This document shows positions 41,739 to 51,856 of a stretch of 64,000 nt of DNA, piece after piece. The DNA lies in NCBI GenBank assembly GCA_014529385.2, contig CM043947.1, positions 130,164,391-130,228,390 on the forward strand, read 5' to 3'. The translations under genes were made by a program, and so were the position numbers. This DNA is from Adiantum capillus-veneris. Taxonomy: Eukaryota; Streptophyta; Polypodiopsida; Polypodiales; Pteridaceae. Position 1 is the stretch's first letter. Every line of letters starts with the position of its first letter. Below the pieces are notes generated by a model that made no database searches, had not been told where the DNA came from, and worked only from the letters and a program-made list of their open reading frames with translations.

Positions 41739-43147
41739 CTACTTCAACCCGACCATCCAACTCTTTGCACAAAATATCTTTTCCCTTCGCCGCATCACCT
41801 TACGGCCAGCTAGGAAAAAGGAAAAATCTGATAGGTCCTTGTCCATTGACTCTTCAATTATGTCATGCCGCAAATGCTGAAGACTGCATAGCTCCCTTAT
41901 TGTAACCACCAACAGTAGGCCATGCTCTTTATCAATCACTTCCACATCTACAGCAGGATTATCTTCCAAACCTGCAGAAACCTGGTCCATAGGAATGTAC
42001 TTACCATTGAGCATTTGTGATCGCATATACCAAAACGAGAGTAACAGTGATTGGCTTGCAATCATGTACTTGACAACTAGAGTATCAAGCGCGACCTCGC
42101 ACCGTAAACCAATCTCTTCCTTTGCATACCATCCTCTGTCAAGAAGTTTGTCACAGGATGACTGCTGAAATGACTTGCACATGAACATAGTTTTCGTAAC
42201 ACGGATGTTGTAGCTATGAAACAGCTCTATGAAGAGTGTAACAGGACAAAAGTTTGCAATTCTAACCAGTTTGGTGGGAATAGAGCTACGTAGAGACCTT
42301 TGTATATCCTTGTAGAGCTTACTTCGCATTGCCTCCACCATTGTTTCCTCGGGAACTGGCCAGTCCACAGTGTTCCAATCGGTTGGTAGAGGCACTTTCA
42401 CCAAGATGCCATTCTTATTCCCTGAGCTGAGTTGGTAGAAGTGGTCATAAAAAAATATTCCCTCATCAGCCAGTCTTTTGTTGCTCCTCCCTGAATACTG
42501 TAGAGAACCAATGTGGGCATGAACAACATGGAAGAGGCCTATTATGCACTCCACAAGCTCCCATTGCTCATAAGAAGAGGGATAAACATCTGCAATATAT
42601 ACAAGAAGAGTTAAACTAAGAGTATCAATAAGTACAAATGACAAATCTAATGTAATTGAGCTGTGAAGAGTGGAGACATTGCTCATAACAAGCGGGAGAA
42701 ACATTGCAAAATATATAAGAAAAGTTATAATGAGAGTATCAGTAAGTTCACATGTCAAGAGTACTTACAATTGCAACGTGGTTGATGTATATCTGATACA
42801 TTTCCACCGTTTGCTATCACCTCTGGATGGGTAAACACATGCTAAACAAGAACTTCCTTTACAGATCTTTTGCCGATTTCAACTTTGAAATCCAACACTC
42901 TGGCCTTCCATGCTGAGCGGTAAACGTTGATACCACTAGACCTCTTGGGTCTTCTTGGTTGCATGAGGACCCATGAACCTTTGTTTATCCTTTGTCCAAC
43001 CCATTGGTTCTCTGCACTTATTGAAGTTGATATTGTAATTGAGGATATGCTACTACTTGGCCTTCTAGGCAAAGTGCAGTTGTTGGTTGTTGGTGTGAGA
43101 GACAGTAAACACCTGGAGCCTCTTGGGTGAGAAGACGTGGAAGCCAT
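41739..43147 (-). pseudogene. Gene C: unknown transposon protein (two exons)
   Basis: Exon 1 (43147-42769) starts at an ATG with a Ser/Thr-rich N-terminus and 'KGSWVLMQPRRPKRSSGINV', then 'KARVLDFKVEIGKRSVKEV'. Exon 2 (42589-41739) joins in phase (donor GTAAGT, acceptor ATTGCAG), giving about 409 residues with one TAG at 42842-42844. Exon 2 contains 'YEQWELVECIIGLFHVVHAH', 'RGWYAKEEIGLRCEVALDTL', 'LLSFWYMRSQMLNGKYIPMD' and ends 'RRREKIFCAKSWMVGLK'. It looks like a folded soluble protein; no family recognised. It is the rightmost gene, reading inwards from the right TIR, and converges on the fused gene. The intron holds a diverged internal duplication of about 65 bp (42590-42655 and 42690-42755). 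Confidence 0.55.
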
Positions 43148-43465
43148 AGCTCTCAGAGAAAAGCTTTAGTGGAGGGAGATTCACTTTGAAAGCATTCTAA
43201 TGGAGGGAAAGTGTTTTATAATTCCAATATCTTGTGCGGGCTTAATGGTCACCCTCCAGTACGTTAATGACCATAAGAGAATATCAGAAGTGGGACCACA
43301 TGCAAGCACCTAAAAGCTTGGAAGGAAGGAAATTACGATGCTACAATCCTAGATTCGTGAAAGTTTTATGCTATTTTCCTATTTTTTGAGTCTTTCCACG
43401 TACTTTCCTACGTAACGTAGCCTTCGTGCTCATTGGACGCGCTCTATTATTCTCTCTCTTCATAT

Positions 43466-43498
43466 GGCCCTCCAAATGACCTCTGAAATTTCCTAATG
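43466..43498 (-). repeat. Right terminal inverted repeat
   Basis: On the minus strand it starts CATTAGGA and ends GGAGGGCC. Directly outside it copia 1 gag resumes. Confidence 0.85.
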
Positions 43499-44102
43499 TT
43501 TACCTGCCACATTGGCCTCTGATGTTGGCTTGTTGTCTTGAGACTCTGTCTCCTTCTTCTTCTTGGACCAGCAATCCTTCTTGACGTGGCCCTTCTTGCC
43601 GCAGTTCCAACATTCAAGAACTGACTTTGTGCGTGACTTGCTCTGCCTTGAGCAATCACGACCCTTTTGGTTTTTGAACCTCTCCTTAAGCCTTCCTCTT
43701 GTTTCCACTGACAATGCATCACTTGATGATTCTCTTGTGCTTCTCCTTCGTATTTCCTCGCTTGGGAGAACACCCACAACATCATCAAACTTAAGAGTAT
43801 TTGTGTCAAAAATAGAATTACTTACAGCCATCACAAGGTTGTCCCAACTATGTGGTATAGATGATAGTATAAGGAGAGCTCGCACTTCGTCATCGAAATT
43901 GATTTTCACCGATCGAAGTTGACTTATGTTTGTGTTAAAGTCATTTAGGTGTTCTGCAACTGAACCATTCTCTGCCATCTTTAGATTGAACAAGCGCTTC
44001 ATAAGAAATACCTTATTGGATGCCGATGGTTTCTCGTAGAAGACGTCAAGTGACTTCATCAAGTCCTCCATGGTCTTCATCTCCGAAACATTGAAGACCA
44101 CC
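43499..44102 (-). pseudogene. Copia 1 gag (N-terminus deleted)
   Basis: 'FNVSEMKTMEDLMKSLDVFY', 'EKPSASNKVFLMKRLFNLKM', 'GSVAEHLNDFNTNISQLRSV' and the zinc knuckle 'CWNCGKKGHVKKDC' are typical copia gag. At the N-terminal side the frame joins directly to LTR sequence at 44103, so the first part of gag, the primer-binding site and the LTR's inner end are deleted. The last two residues before the stop come from the TIR of the inserted transposon. Confidence 0.88.
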
Positions 44103-44707
44103 AAAGCAGCCACTCAATGGCTTTAGCACTTCAAAAGAAGAAGTAGTTTACAAAGGGATTAAACCCTTAATAGAGCTCCCGCGTTGCTTCACTCTCACCT
44201 CCGCACACTCACCTTGTTGCATCAACTTCACACTATGAAGTGTGTGTAGAAATGGCCTTCTTTTATAGGCCAAAAGGGCTGCCCTCTCTTATGAGAGGCA
44301 GCCATGTGTAGCCGCCTTTGTGTGAATAAGTCCAAATCGGACCCTCCAATCCGCCCATGTGTGGCTGCCCTTGAGAAGACAAGTCCGCTTTTGAATTCGG
44401 CCACCGGCCACCGGCCATTGACTTCCGGCCACCGGCCAACCGACGGTTGTTTTCCGACCACTTTCCGGCCGCCGTCCGGCCATAATATTCCGGCAAAAAG
44501 GAATATTCCGGTGAGGGAAAAAAAAGTCTCGGGGGCTTCTGTCCCCAAGGCCCCTAAAGTTGCCCCTGATTTTTTACTGTGAAAATTTTGGTTTCCGGTG
44601 AGTGATTTTCCTTCACGCACGATGGCTTCTCCTCATAATGGGGGCCTTACAAATGTGTGCTTTTACCACAGAAAATTACAAGGGTAAATCAGGCTCCATA
44701 CTTAACA
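44103..44707 (-). repeat. 5' LTR of copia 1 (truncated, 605 bp)
   Basis: Nearly identical to 28450-29047. The part equivalent to 28302-28449 is missing. Only a few single-base differences and a short 'ccaccgg' duplication separate the copies. Confidence 0.9.
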
Positions 44708-44712
44708 GTCTC

Positions 44713-45282
44713 CTGATTGCTTCCTTTCCATTCCTCCTTGCTTGGTGCAATTGGAACAATGAGTTGCCCACCTTTAGGTGATAGCTTGAGCTGATTTGTA
44801 TCCCAATCTAGTATGCTTTGTATGTCCGTATCCAGGGAATACCAAGGATCATCGTCTCATTCACATGTTCATCTGGTAAGTATACAAATTGATGAGGACA
44901 TGAACATCCATGTACTATCACGTTCAAGTTGACTACTCCCAATGTTGGTGTTGGGTTCTTGTTGCATCCTTTTATTGTCGTTATTCCTGCTGTCAAAGAC
45001 TGACTTGTTGCTTTCTTGTGCATGGAATAACTAATTGCATTTACTCTAGCTCATGTATCGACCAAAGCATTTGTGCTATGATTGTTGAGCTGTACTTTGA
45101 CGCGAAGGTCCATTCCATCAAACCATTCATCATCTATTGATACTGCATCTTTTGGCATTTCCCATTGTCGATCATCTATTTCCAGAGTGTTGATGGAAAT
45201 TGGTATCTATTGATTCTTGAGAGCAGCTTTCCATTTGAGTACCTGAAGCCGAGCTTCCTCTTGGGCTTCATCAATAATCTGT
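44713..45282 (-). pseudogene. Retropepsin-like domain in frame after integrase
   Basis: Minus frame: 'VKVQLNNHSTNALVDT' and TGA for the Gly of the D-T-G-A active site, then 'ASVNAISYSMHKK', 'LNVIVHGCSCPHQFVYL' and 'ETMILGIPWIRTYKAY', the 'I-L-G' block closing the fold of Ty3 aspartic proteases. It is in the same reading frame as the integrase (45285-46466), separated only by stop codons (TGA at 45283, a TAG near 45210). In almost all Ty3/gypsy elements the protease lies before reverse transcriptase, so this position is unusual. Confidence 0.7.
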
Positions 45283-45284
45283 TT

Positions 45285-46466
45285 TCATTTAATCCTCCTT
45301 TGTTTGGCTACATGCATTCTTTCTAGCAATTCATTGGTTAGCAGCAAATTGTATTTCTTTAAACGACATCCACTAATCCAATTAGCCATTGGTTCACCAT
45401 CTAGGGTAGGTAGCTTAACTGCTTTGCTTGGAGACACGTCTTCAATGATAAATGGTCCGTTTCTCTTTTTCTTAAACTTGGGAATGTGTTGCTTAAGGAA
45501 ATAGACTGAAACTGAGTCCCCTTTTTTGAAGACTTTTGTGATGAGATGGGAATCAAAAAGCTGTTTTTGTTTTCGTTTTTGTGCATAGATGTGAGGTACG
45601 GTAGTTAGCCTTTGCTCATATAGATTTTCTAAATCTTCTAGTCTTTCCGGCAATTCGTGTCCATTCCACTCAAGATCCTTTGCTACCCTTAGTGTCGGCA
45701 ATAGAAATTCTATTGGCAGTATGGTATCAAGACCATAAACAAGGTTAAAGAGTATAGCATTTAAAGTTGTTTTGAATGAAACTCGATAAGCCCATATAGC
45801 AGCATGGAAATTCATTTCCCAGTCTGTCCTTCTTGAATAAACCACTTTAGTCAATACCAACCTAAGAATTTTGTTCGTATTCTCAGCTTGTTCGTTTGCT
45901 TGTGGGTGATAGGGAGCTGATTTGTTATGGATGACAATAAACTCATTAAGCAAATACTCGACTAACTCATTGAGGAAATGAGTTCCCTGATCACTGACAA
46001 TTTTCATTGGCAATCCATATCTTGTGAACACATACTCATATAAGAATGTGGCAGTGATTCTAGCATCATTCTTTTGAGTTGCTTTAGCCTCGGACCACTT
46101 AGTCAAATAGTCCGTAGCTACAATGATATATTGAGATTGGGTTCTATAAGTAGGTGGCTGTATTGGCCCAACAAACTCTATACCCCATTTTGTGAAAGCT
46201 CTTGTCCCCATCATTGGTCTTAAGAACATGCTATCTACACATGTTGGCATTCTTGCTCGTTGACAAGCATCACACCCTCGAACATATTCTTTGGCATTTG
46301 CAAAAAGTGTTGGCCACCATATGCCTAGCATCAAGATTGCTCTTGTAGTGGTTTCACTAGAAAAGTGACCTCCAGATAATCCAGCATGTGCTTGTTCTAT
46401 AATCGGAATATATTCGTCTTCATTTGCACAAAGACGTAAGTGTTGATCCTTACCTCTCCAATACAA
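45285..46466 (-). pseudogene. Gypsy 1 integrase (second zinc module, DDE core, C-terminus)
   Basis: 393 open codons. 'HAGLSGGHFSSETTTRAIL' and 'CDACQRARMP' form the H2C2 module. The catalytic core has 'WGIEFVGPIQPP' (first Asp position is Glu: G-I-E-F instead of G-I-D-F), 'IVSDQGTHF' (second Asp) and 'YHPQANEQAENTNKI' (Glu). The C-terminus ends 'GDSVSVYFL' and 'NGPFIIEDVSPSKAV', a GPY/F-like module. A TGA at 45282-45284 is the only break before the protease-like domain. Substitution at the first catalytic position would inactivate it. Confidence 0.88.
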
Positions 46467-46511
46467 TTGGTTTTCAATAAGAACATAGTCTCTTGCTTCA
46501 GTTTCAATTGC

Positions 46512-46988
46512 TCATTGACGACGTTTACTCATATCCTTAGGAAATGTTCGGCTTGATAAGTAAGTGACTAAATAGTTACTCCACTTAGGAACAGGTGACA
46601 TTTGAAACAATGTTACGTGAGGTATGGGTGTCTGTTTTTGACATTGAGGACAATCCTTTACAAAAGAGCGAACATCACTCCTCATAGTCGGCCAAAATAC
46701 TCCAAGTCTCAAAATTCATTGCATAGTTTGGTCTTTCGCAAAGTGAAGTCCTACTATGGTAATATGTGCTTGACTTAGGTACTGGTTTTTCTCTTCAATA
46801 TTAATACATAAGAGAAATATTCCATCTCGATTTCTTTTGTATAGCCTACTAGCTAGTAATTGATACATAGCTGATTGCTTGATTAATCCGATTGTAATAG
46901 GAAGTGGTATTTGTGAATCCACTTGAGCTATTTTCATCAATGATACCATGTTTTTCAACCATCGAGGTATCATTTCTACGGAGAACAA
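46512..46988 (-). pseudogene. Additional H2C2 zinc module upstream of integrase
   Basis: 'QAHITIVGLHFAKDQTMQ', a stop, then 'LRLGVFWPTMRSDVRSFV' and 'CPQCQKQTP' repeat the same H..H..C..C pattern as the module at 46400-46250. The linker 'PVPKWSNYLVTYLSSRTFP' connects them. Two H2C2 modules in series are thus present. This may be a lineage trait or a local duplication. The two copies are clearly diverged, favouring the former. Confidence 0.65.
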
Positions 46989-47397
46989 ATAGGCATCTAG
47001 TGATCATCGTCTACCCCTTTAGGTGATTCTCCTGAAACAATCCTTGACAAATGATCTACTCTTTGATGTGTAGTGCCCTTTTTTACAACCACAGTGAAAT
47101 CAAATTCCAGAAGAATGATGAACCATCTCACTATTCTTCATGTGTCGCATGGCTTGTTGACCAAATACAACAAAGCTTGATGGTCTACAAAGAACACAAA
47201 TTTTGTTTGCTAATAGGTAATGTCTATACTTTTTTACAACATAGATCATTCATAATCCTTCCCTTTCTGTGGTAGTGTAATTCTTTTATTCCATGTTCAA
47301 CTGTTGGCTAGCATAAGAAAGAGAAAAGTCAATTTTCCCGTCTCTTGGTTGAGCTAGTATGCAACCGATAGCAAAATTTTCCCGTCTCTTGGTTGAG
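46989..47397 (-). pseudogene. Gypsy 1 RNase H remnant with 44-bp tandem duplication
   Basis: Broken frames show 'DFSLSYASQQLN' and 'TTTEREGL', the end of a Ty3 RNase H ('..S..L...E..Y...E.E.L'). 'cttggttgagctagtatgca' occurs at 47343 and 47387, a 44-bp tandem duplication that shifts the frame. No intact active site. Confidence 0.6.
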
Positions 47398-48330
47398 CTA
47401 GTATGCAACCGATACATGTATGTGGACTATCTTGTTCCAATCTGGTGCTTTCAAAATTGGAGCTGAAGTGAGAGCTTGTTTAAGCTTCATGAAGGATTCT
47501 TCACATGCCTCGATCCATTCAAAGTGTGTAGTCAAGCTATACATGGGTTTTGCAATTATAGCGTACGTGTAAATGAACCGTTTGGAATATCCACAATGTC
47601 CCATGAAGGCTTGAACCCCCTTGACTGTTGTTGGTCTAGGCAATTCAACAATGACATGAATTTTATCCATATCAGTAGCTATGCCATTTTTAGACACTAT
47701 ATGTCCAAGAATTTTTCCTTGTCTGCCCATGAATGTGCACTTTTCAAGATTTAGGTAAATCCTATAACGTCTGCATTTTTCGAATACCTTTTTGAGATGT
47801 TCAAAATGATAAGTCCGGATTGATGAATGTACGTATAGATCATCCATGTATACTTCCAAGAATTTCCTCAGATATTCTTTAAAAGCATGGCTCATCAATC
47901 TTTGAAATGTGACACAAGCATTAGTTAACCCAAAGGGCATAACCCGATAGGCCAAAATATCCCATTCCGTTGCAAAAGCAGTTTTATGCTGATCTTTTGG
48001 ATCAACCAAAAGTTGATTGTATCCCAAAAATCCATCTAAGAAACTATAAGCTTCTTTTCTTGCAACTCATTCTAACACATGCTCAGTGATTGGAAGAGGA
48101 AAGTTGTCTCTAATGGTAGCTGCATTCACTTTTTTGAGATTGACACACACCCATAATTTTCCATTTTTCTTGGGTACTATCACAATTGGAGACACCCAGT
48201 CTGTGTGTTCAATTTCGTAACTGAATTCAGCCTCCTTTAGTTTTTCAATCTCTTCTTTCATCTTCCTGGCAAATGTTTCATTATATGTGTATGGCCTTTG
48301 TCTACTTGGTTTCGCATCATCTCTCATGGG
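47398..48330 (-). pseudogene. Gypsy 1 reverse transcriptase
   Basis: 'EHTDWVSPIVIVPKKNGK' and 'CVNLKKVNAATIRDNFPLP' (48327-48067), then in the next frame 'YRVMPFGLTNACVTFQRLM', the catalytic box 'EVYMDDLYVHS' and 'NLEKCTFMGRQGKILGHIV' with 'FMGHCGYSKRFI' (48027-47398). One frame break lies at 48027-48067. Y-M-D-D is intact. Confidence 0.9.
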
Positions 48331-49500
48331 TATGGTATATTGACAATTTTTTGGATCAACACCCCTGAGATCCTTGTAAGACCAAGCAAATATATTACGG
48401 TATTCTTTTAGTAAGCTTAGTAAAAGCTCTTCTTCATCTTCTGTTGGGTCATTTGCAATGTAGGCAGAGGTTCTTTCCCTGGTTCAGCCAAGTCTATCTT
48501 TTTTGCGTTCTTAGGCCATTAGTAGGACTCGCCTTGTTTTTGTAGTTCTCTAACAGGTTGTTCAACAATGATCTTTCGATCTTGGAGAGTATACTTTTTG
48601 TAATGGGATGGAACACTCATTACATCCTTACCATCCTCTTTTGTGGTTTCCATTTCGGTCGTATATATCTCCTTTAGAGCTTTTTTCAACTCTTGATATT
48701 TCTTTTTCCACTCAACTCGTGTCATGGTTGGCTCCTTGTCCTGCTTGTTTGGCTTTGCTTGAGTATCTTTCTTTTTTTTTCTCAATGTTTTTGACATTTC
48801 TGGATTTTCATTTGAGGGATAATTGCCATTGATTTTGTCCTTGACACAATCATGTGCATCTATCTGCATCAAGAATTGTGTTCTACTGAAGACTGATGGC
48901 ATAGGTCTTGTTTTCACATTTCTGGTGTGTTTCTTTTTTGTCCATACCATTTTTGTCTTCTCGATTTTTGGTTAGGAAAGTCAAAAAACTTTTCCTCCCC
49001 TCCTTTGAAGAGTAGCTTAGCTCTCACATGTTCTTTTTCTGACCCCAAATCTTTTGAGGTAGCTGAGTATTCATCTAACTCATCTGTTGCATCGTAGTAG
49101 AGGTCTGAAAAGACTTGTTGAGATTTTATCAAGTCCTTGGGTTCCTCACTTCCATCTTCAATGTTGAAAGTTGAAATCATTTGGATGGGAATTATGTCGT
49201 AGCTGTCCTCACTGCAAAATTGAGTAGGCATAGACATATTCACACATACATCCATTGTCGCTAAAATTTGAGTCCCCTCAAATGGCTCAAACAAATGCTC
49301 TGGAAAGGGTTCAGGTACATAGGCTTTGTCTGTGCAATCCCTCTCTAAAATACATTCTTCTCATTTTAAACTTCCATTTTCTGAAGCTCCGCACATTCAA
49401 ATAGGAATTTCTTTGTTCAACCACGATGGAAGCCTAATTTCAGCCAAAGAGATTGAATCAAACTCCTGTATGGGCGTTTTCATGACATCGCTATTAAGTG
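48331..49500 (-). pseudogene. Region N-terminal to gypsy 1 reverse transcriptase
   Basis: 'EYRNIFAWSYKDLRGVDP' (about 48420-48360) is the conserved lead-in to Ty3 reverse transcriptase. Further upstream frames 48950-48519 and 49294-48914 are charged ('TLRKKKKDTQAKPNKQDKE', 'EWKKKYQELKKALKEIY') and acidic ('DLYYDATDELDEY'). No retropepsin motif is visible here, which fits the protease domain being at the other end. No gag motif is seen. Confidence 0.6.
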
Positions 49501-49561
49501 TGATCTTTTAAATTAACCCCTGTTACAGATCCCACTTGCTTCAAATACAGATAATTGTTTC

Positions 49562-49788
49562 TGTTGGAATTAGGGTTGCAAAGAAACACACACAGCTTGG
49601 AGAAGACGAAGGAAGCTCAAGGCACACAATAGAGAGTGTGTTACTTAGTGTGCAATGGAAAGATAGATAGCCCTAGAGTGATGGGCGTATATACAATGCA
49701 CGGGGGAAAAAACCTCCTAAAGAGGGAAAAAATGCCCCGGCGGTCCTAGTGTGTTCACACACATCACTACCACATGTAGATGGTAACA
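49562..49788 (-). repeat. 3' LTR of copia 2 (227 bp)
   Basis: On the minus strand it runs TGTTACCATC to AATTCCAACA. It is preceded by the polypurine tract 'CCAGGGGGGATT' (49789-49800). The second LTR is outside the window, so the boundary rests on TG...CA ends and the tract. Confidence 0.75.
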
Positions 49789-49863
49789 AATCCCCCCTGG
49801 AGTGATGCGGTGAAGGAGAGCTGGCACATGAGTAAAGGGAAGTGCCATGCCCTGAGGACAAGA

Positions 49864-50238
49864 TCAGTCCACAAAGGGGAGTAAGCCCAAAGCTTTGCGG
49901 AAAGCTTCAAGCTTCTCACGAGACAATGCCTTTGTGAAAAGATCTGCAAGGTTGTCGTGTGTTGGCACATAAGCCAAGCAGATCTCTCCTGCTGAGAGCC
50001 TCTCCCTGACATAGTGGTAATGCACCTCAATGTGCTTTGTGCGAGCATGAAAAAATGGGTTCCTTGCAACTTCCAATGCGCTCTGACTATCAGTGTAGAT
50101 AGTGTTGGCAGTGTCGTGTCCAACACCCAAATCAACCATAAGGCATCTGAGCCATACACACTTAACCGTAGCTGTGAAGATTGCCCTGTACTCAGCCTCA
50201 CAACTCGAAGTGGCCACAATAGGTTGCTTCTTGCTCAA
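49864..50238 (-). pseudogene. Copia 2 RNase H
   Basis: 'PIVATSSCEAEYRAIFTA' and 'TIYTDSQSALEVARNPFFHA' carry the active-site residues. 'HVYVRERL' (seen as 'HYHYVRERLSAGEICLAYVP') and 'NLADLFTKAL' end the domain. It is in frame with the reverse transcriptase apart from a TGA just before it, where Trp is usual (S-W-x-S-K-K-Q). Confidence 0.9.
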
Positions 50239-51537
50239 TCATGATATACATGAACTGCCAAGCATGAAACAAAAACCACTTGTGGACACTCGCGTGTCAA
50301 AACAACCAGCCCAATCTAAGTCCGAAAAAGCATGTAAGTCTGGCGGCAATGATCCCCCCTTGGGATAAAACAAGCCAAGATGTAAAGTGCCACTAAGGTA
50401 GCGTAAAATCCTCTTGATAGCCTGCCAATGCTTAGACCCTGGGCTATGCATAAATCTTCTAACCTGTGAGACTGCAAATTGAATATCTGGCCTCATGTTG
50501 CATACATAAATGAGGCAGCCAAGAGCAGTTTGGTAAAGAGTGACATCAGCAAGATCGCCAGCATCATGTAGACTGAACTTCAAACCTGTTTCCATGGGAG
50601 TGGCAATAGGTTTGCAATCCTCAAGTCCAAATTTACATAGCAATGTCTCTATGTAACTTTTCTGACACAAGGCAATACCATCATCACACTGCTTAAACTG
50701 TATACCCAAGTAATGATGCAACAGCCCCAAATCTTTCATCTTGAAAGTAGCATTCAAATCAGCTTTGAATTCAGCAATATGTCTCTCATTTGGTCCAGTG
50801 ATCATCAAATCATCAACATAAAGAACCACAATGAGAAGTACATCACCCTCATGCTTTACATACAATGTGCTTTCTGTTGGACTGTTACGAAAGCCTCGTT
50901 TAACCAAATGAGTGTCAGCTTTCTCATACCAAGCATGAGGAGATTGCTTCAACCCATACAAAGCCTTCTTACATCTGCACACTTTGTCCTCTTGTCCTTT
51001 TATGAAAAAACCGCGAGGCTGCATTACATAAACTTCCTCAAATATGTCACAGAAAGCAGTAACAATGTCTGATTGATGTACATCCCAACCAAAATGAGGT
51101 GCCAATGCACATAGAAAACGTACAGTAGTCATACGAAAAGTGGGAGCAAAAGTCTCTTCATAATCTATGCCTTTTTGTTGTGCATAACCTTTTGCAACAA
51201 GTCGAGCCTTATGGCGATTGATCTCACCATCCGGGTTGCGTTTCAACTTGTAAACCCACATCGTACCAATGGCCTTTTTGCCAGCAGGCAAATCACATAA
51301 AGTCCATGTGTCATTTTCTATAAGTGCATCATATTTTGATTGCATGGCAGCCATCCAATTTTCTGAATTTTGTGCTTCATCAAAAGACAGAGGCTCCTCA
51401 ACATCATGTAAGCTAGACACATCCAAAGCAAAACAATCTGATGCATAAGATGCATGGCGAGAGCCTGAACGAGTACGACTAGACAAAGGTGCATCCAATT
51501 TACTGTCACGCAAAATGTGCACCAACCATTTTGGCAT
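50239..51537 (-). CDS. Copia 2 reverse transcriptase
   Basis: 432 open codons: 'GTMWVYKLKRNPDGEINRHK', 'RLVAKGYAQQKGIDYEETFA', 'VHQSDIVTAFCDIFEEVYVM', 'KKALYGLKQSPHAWYEKAD', catalytic 'VVLYVDDLMITG', 'MKDLGLLHHYLGIQF' and 'LGCLIYVCNMRPDIQFAV'. All core blocks are present and in order. 'AFCDIFEEVYV' has a Cys-Asp-Ile where L-x-G/N is usual. The start of this frame follows the linker that holds the 113-bp duplication. Confidence 0.92.
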   Translation of the reverse strand: MPKWLVHILRDSKLDAPLSSRTRSGSRHASYASDCFALDVSSLHDVEEPLSFDEAQNSENWMAAMQSKYDALIENDTWTLCDLPAGKKAIGTMWVYKLKRNPDGEINRHKARLVAKGYAQQKGIDYEETFAPTFRMTTVRFLCALAPHFGWDVHQSDIVTAFCDIFEEVYVMQPRGFFIKGQEDKVCRCKKALYGLKQSPHAWYEKADTHLVKRGFRNSPTESTLYVKHEGDVLLIVVLYVDDLMITGPNERHIAEFKADLNATFKMKDLGLLHHYLGIQFKQCDDGIALCQKSYIETLLCKFGLEDCKPIATPMETGLKFSLHDAGDLADVTLYQTALGCLIYVCNMRPDIQFAVSQVRRFMHSPGSKHWQAIKRILRYLSGTLHLGLFYPKGGSLPPDLHAFSDLDWAGCFDTRVSTSGFCFMLGSSCIS

Positions 51538-51630
51538 ACCTCTAGCCTACTCATTTTCAGCTCTTTCCTCATCAAGTACATCATGTACATCTGCATCAGT
51601 AATAGGCTGATCTAAAACATTTTCAGAAAC

Positions 51631-51856
51631 CCCCATAGGTTGTACATTTGCCTCATTGGAACTTACATTCGTATTTCCACCACTGAAAAGAGGCAACAAA
51701 GTGTCATAAATGTCCTGTGAGCTTACATTACTGTCTCTAGTACCCCCATAGGCTGTACATTTGCCTCATTGGAACTTACATTCGTATTTCCACCACTGAA
51801 AAGAGGCAACAAAGTGTCATAAATGTCCTGTGAGCTTACATTACTGTCTCTAGTAC
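51631..51856. repeat. 113-bp tandem duplication in copia 2 linker
   Basis: The block starting 'ccccataggttgtacatttg' at 51631 repeats at 51744 with one visible difference (ggttgt/ggctgt). 113 is not a multiple of three, so it shifts the frame between integrase and reverse transcriptase. It is recent, because the copies are nearly identical. Confidence 0.92.

Larger units (their letters stand above)
31745..43498. mobile_element. 11.75-kb TIR DNA transposon carrying an H3-Ulp1-FCP1 fusion
   Basis: The ends are inverted repeats of 33 bp with two mismatches: left 'CATTAGGGAATTTCGG...' (31745-31777), right the same reversed (43466-43498). They sit precisely where copia 1 sequence breaks between gag and protease. 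A possible 3-bp target duplication is TAC (31742-31744 and 43501-43503, with two extra T on the right). Inside are gene A (+, transposase-like), gene B (-), a microsatellite-rich divergent promoter region with small GC hairpins, the H3-Ulp1-FCP1 gene (+), and gene C (-). Stops in all four genes mean this copy is inactive. CATTAG ends and a 3-bp duplication would suit a distant relative of CACTA elements, which often carry Ulp1-type proteases, but the transposase here is not the common plant CACTA type. Confidence 0.85.
28302..44707 (-). mobile_element. Ty1/copia element 1, interrupted by a DNA transposon
   Basis: LTRs at 28302-29047 and 44103-44707 start TGTTA and end AACA. The minus-strand order is 5' LTR, gag (44100-43499), interruption by an 11.75-kb TIR element (43498-31745), protease and integrase N-terminus, reverse transcriptase, RNase H, polypurine tract, 3' LTR. 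Flanking GTCTG and GTCTC suggest a slightly mutated 5-bp target duplication. The element is dead: the 5' LTR end, primer site and gag N-terminus are deleted, the integrase core is deleted, and nonsense and frameshift mutations occur in pol. Confidence 0.9.
44708..49561 (-). mobile_element. Ty3/gypsy element 1 (decayed, ends cut by two copia insertions)
   Basis: Minus-strand order is acidic/coiled N-terminal segment, reverse transcriptase, RNase H remnant, two H2C2 zinc-finger modules, integrase core, then a retropepsin-like domain. The tail continues across copia 1 to 28178-28301. The gag end is not seen. It abuts the LTR end of copia 2 at 49562, so gag may lie beyond the window on the far side of copia 2. 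Stops and frameshifts are frequent. No LTR of this element was identified. Confidence 0.8.
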
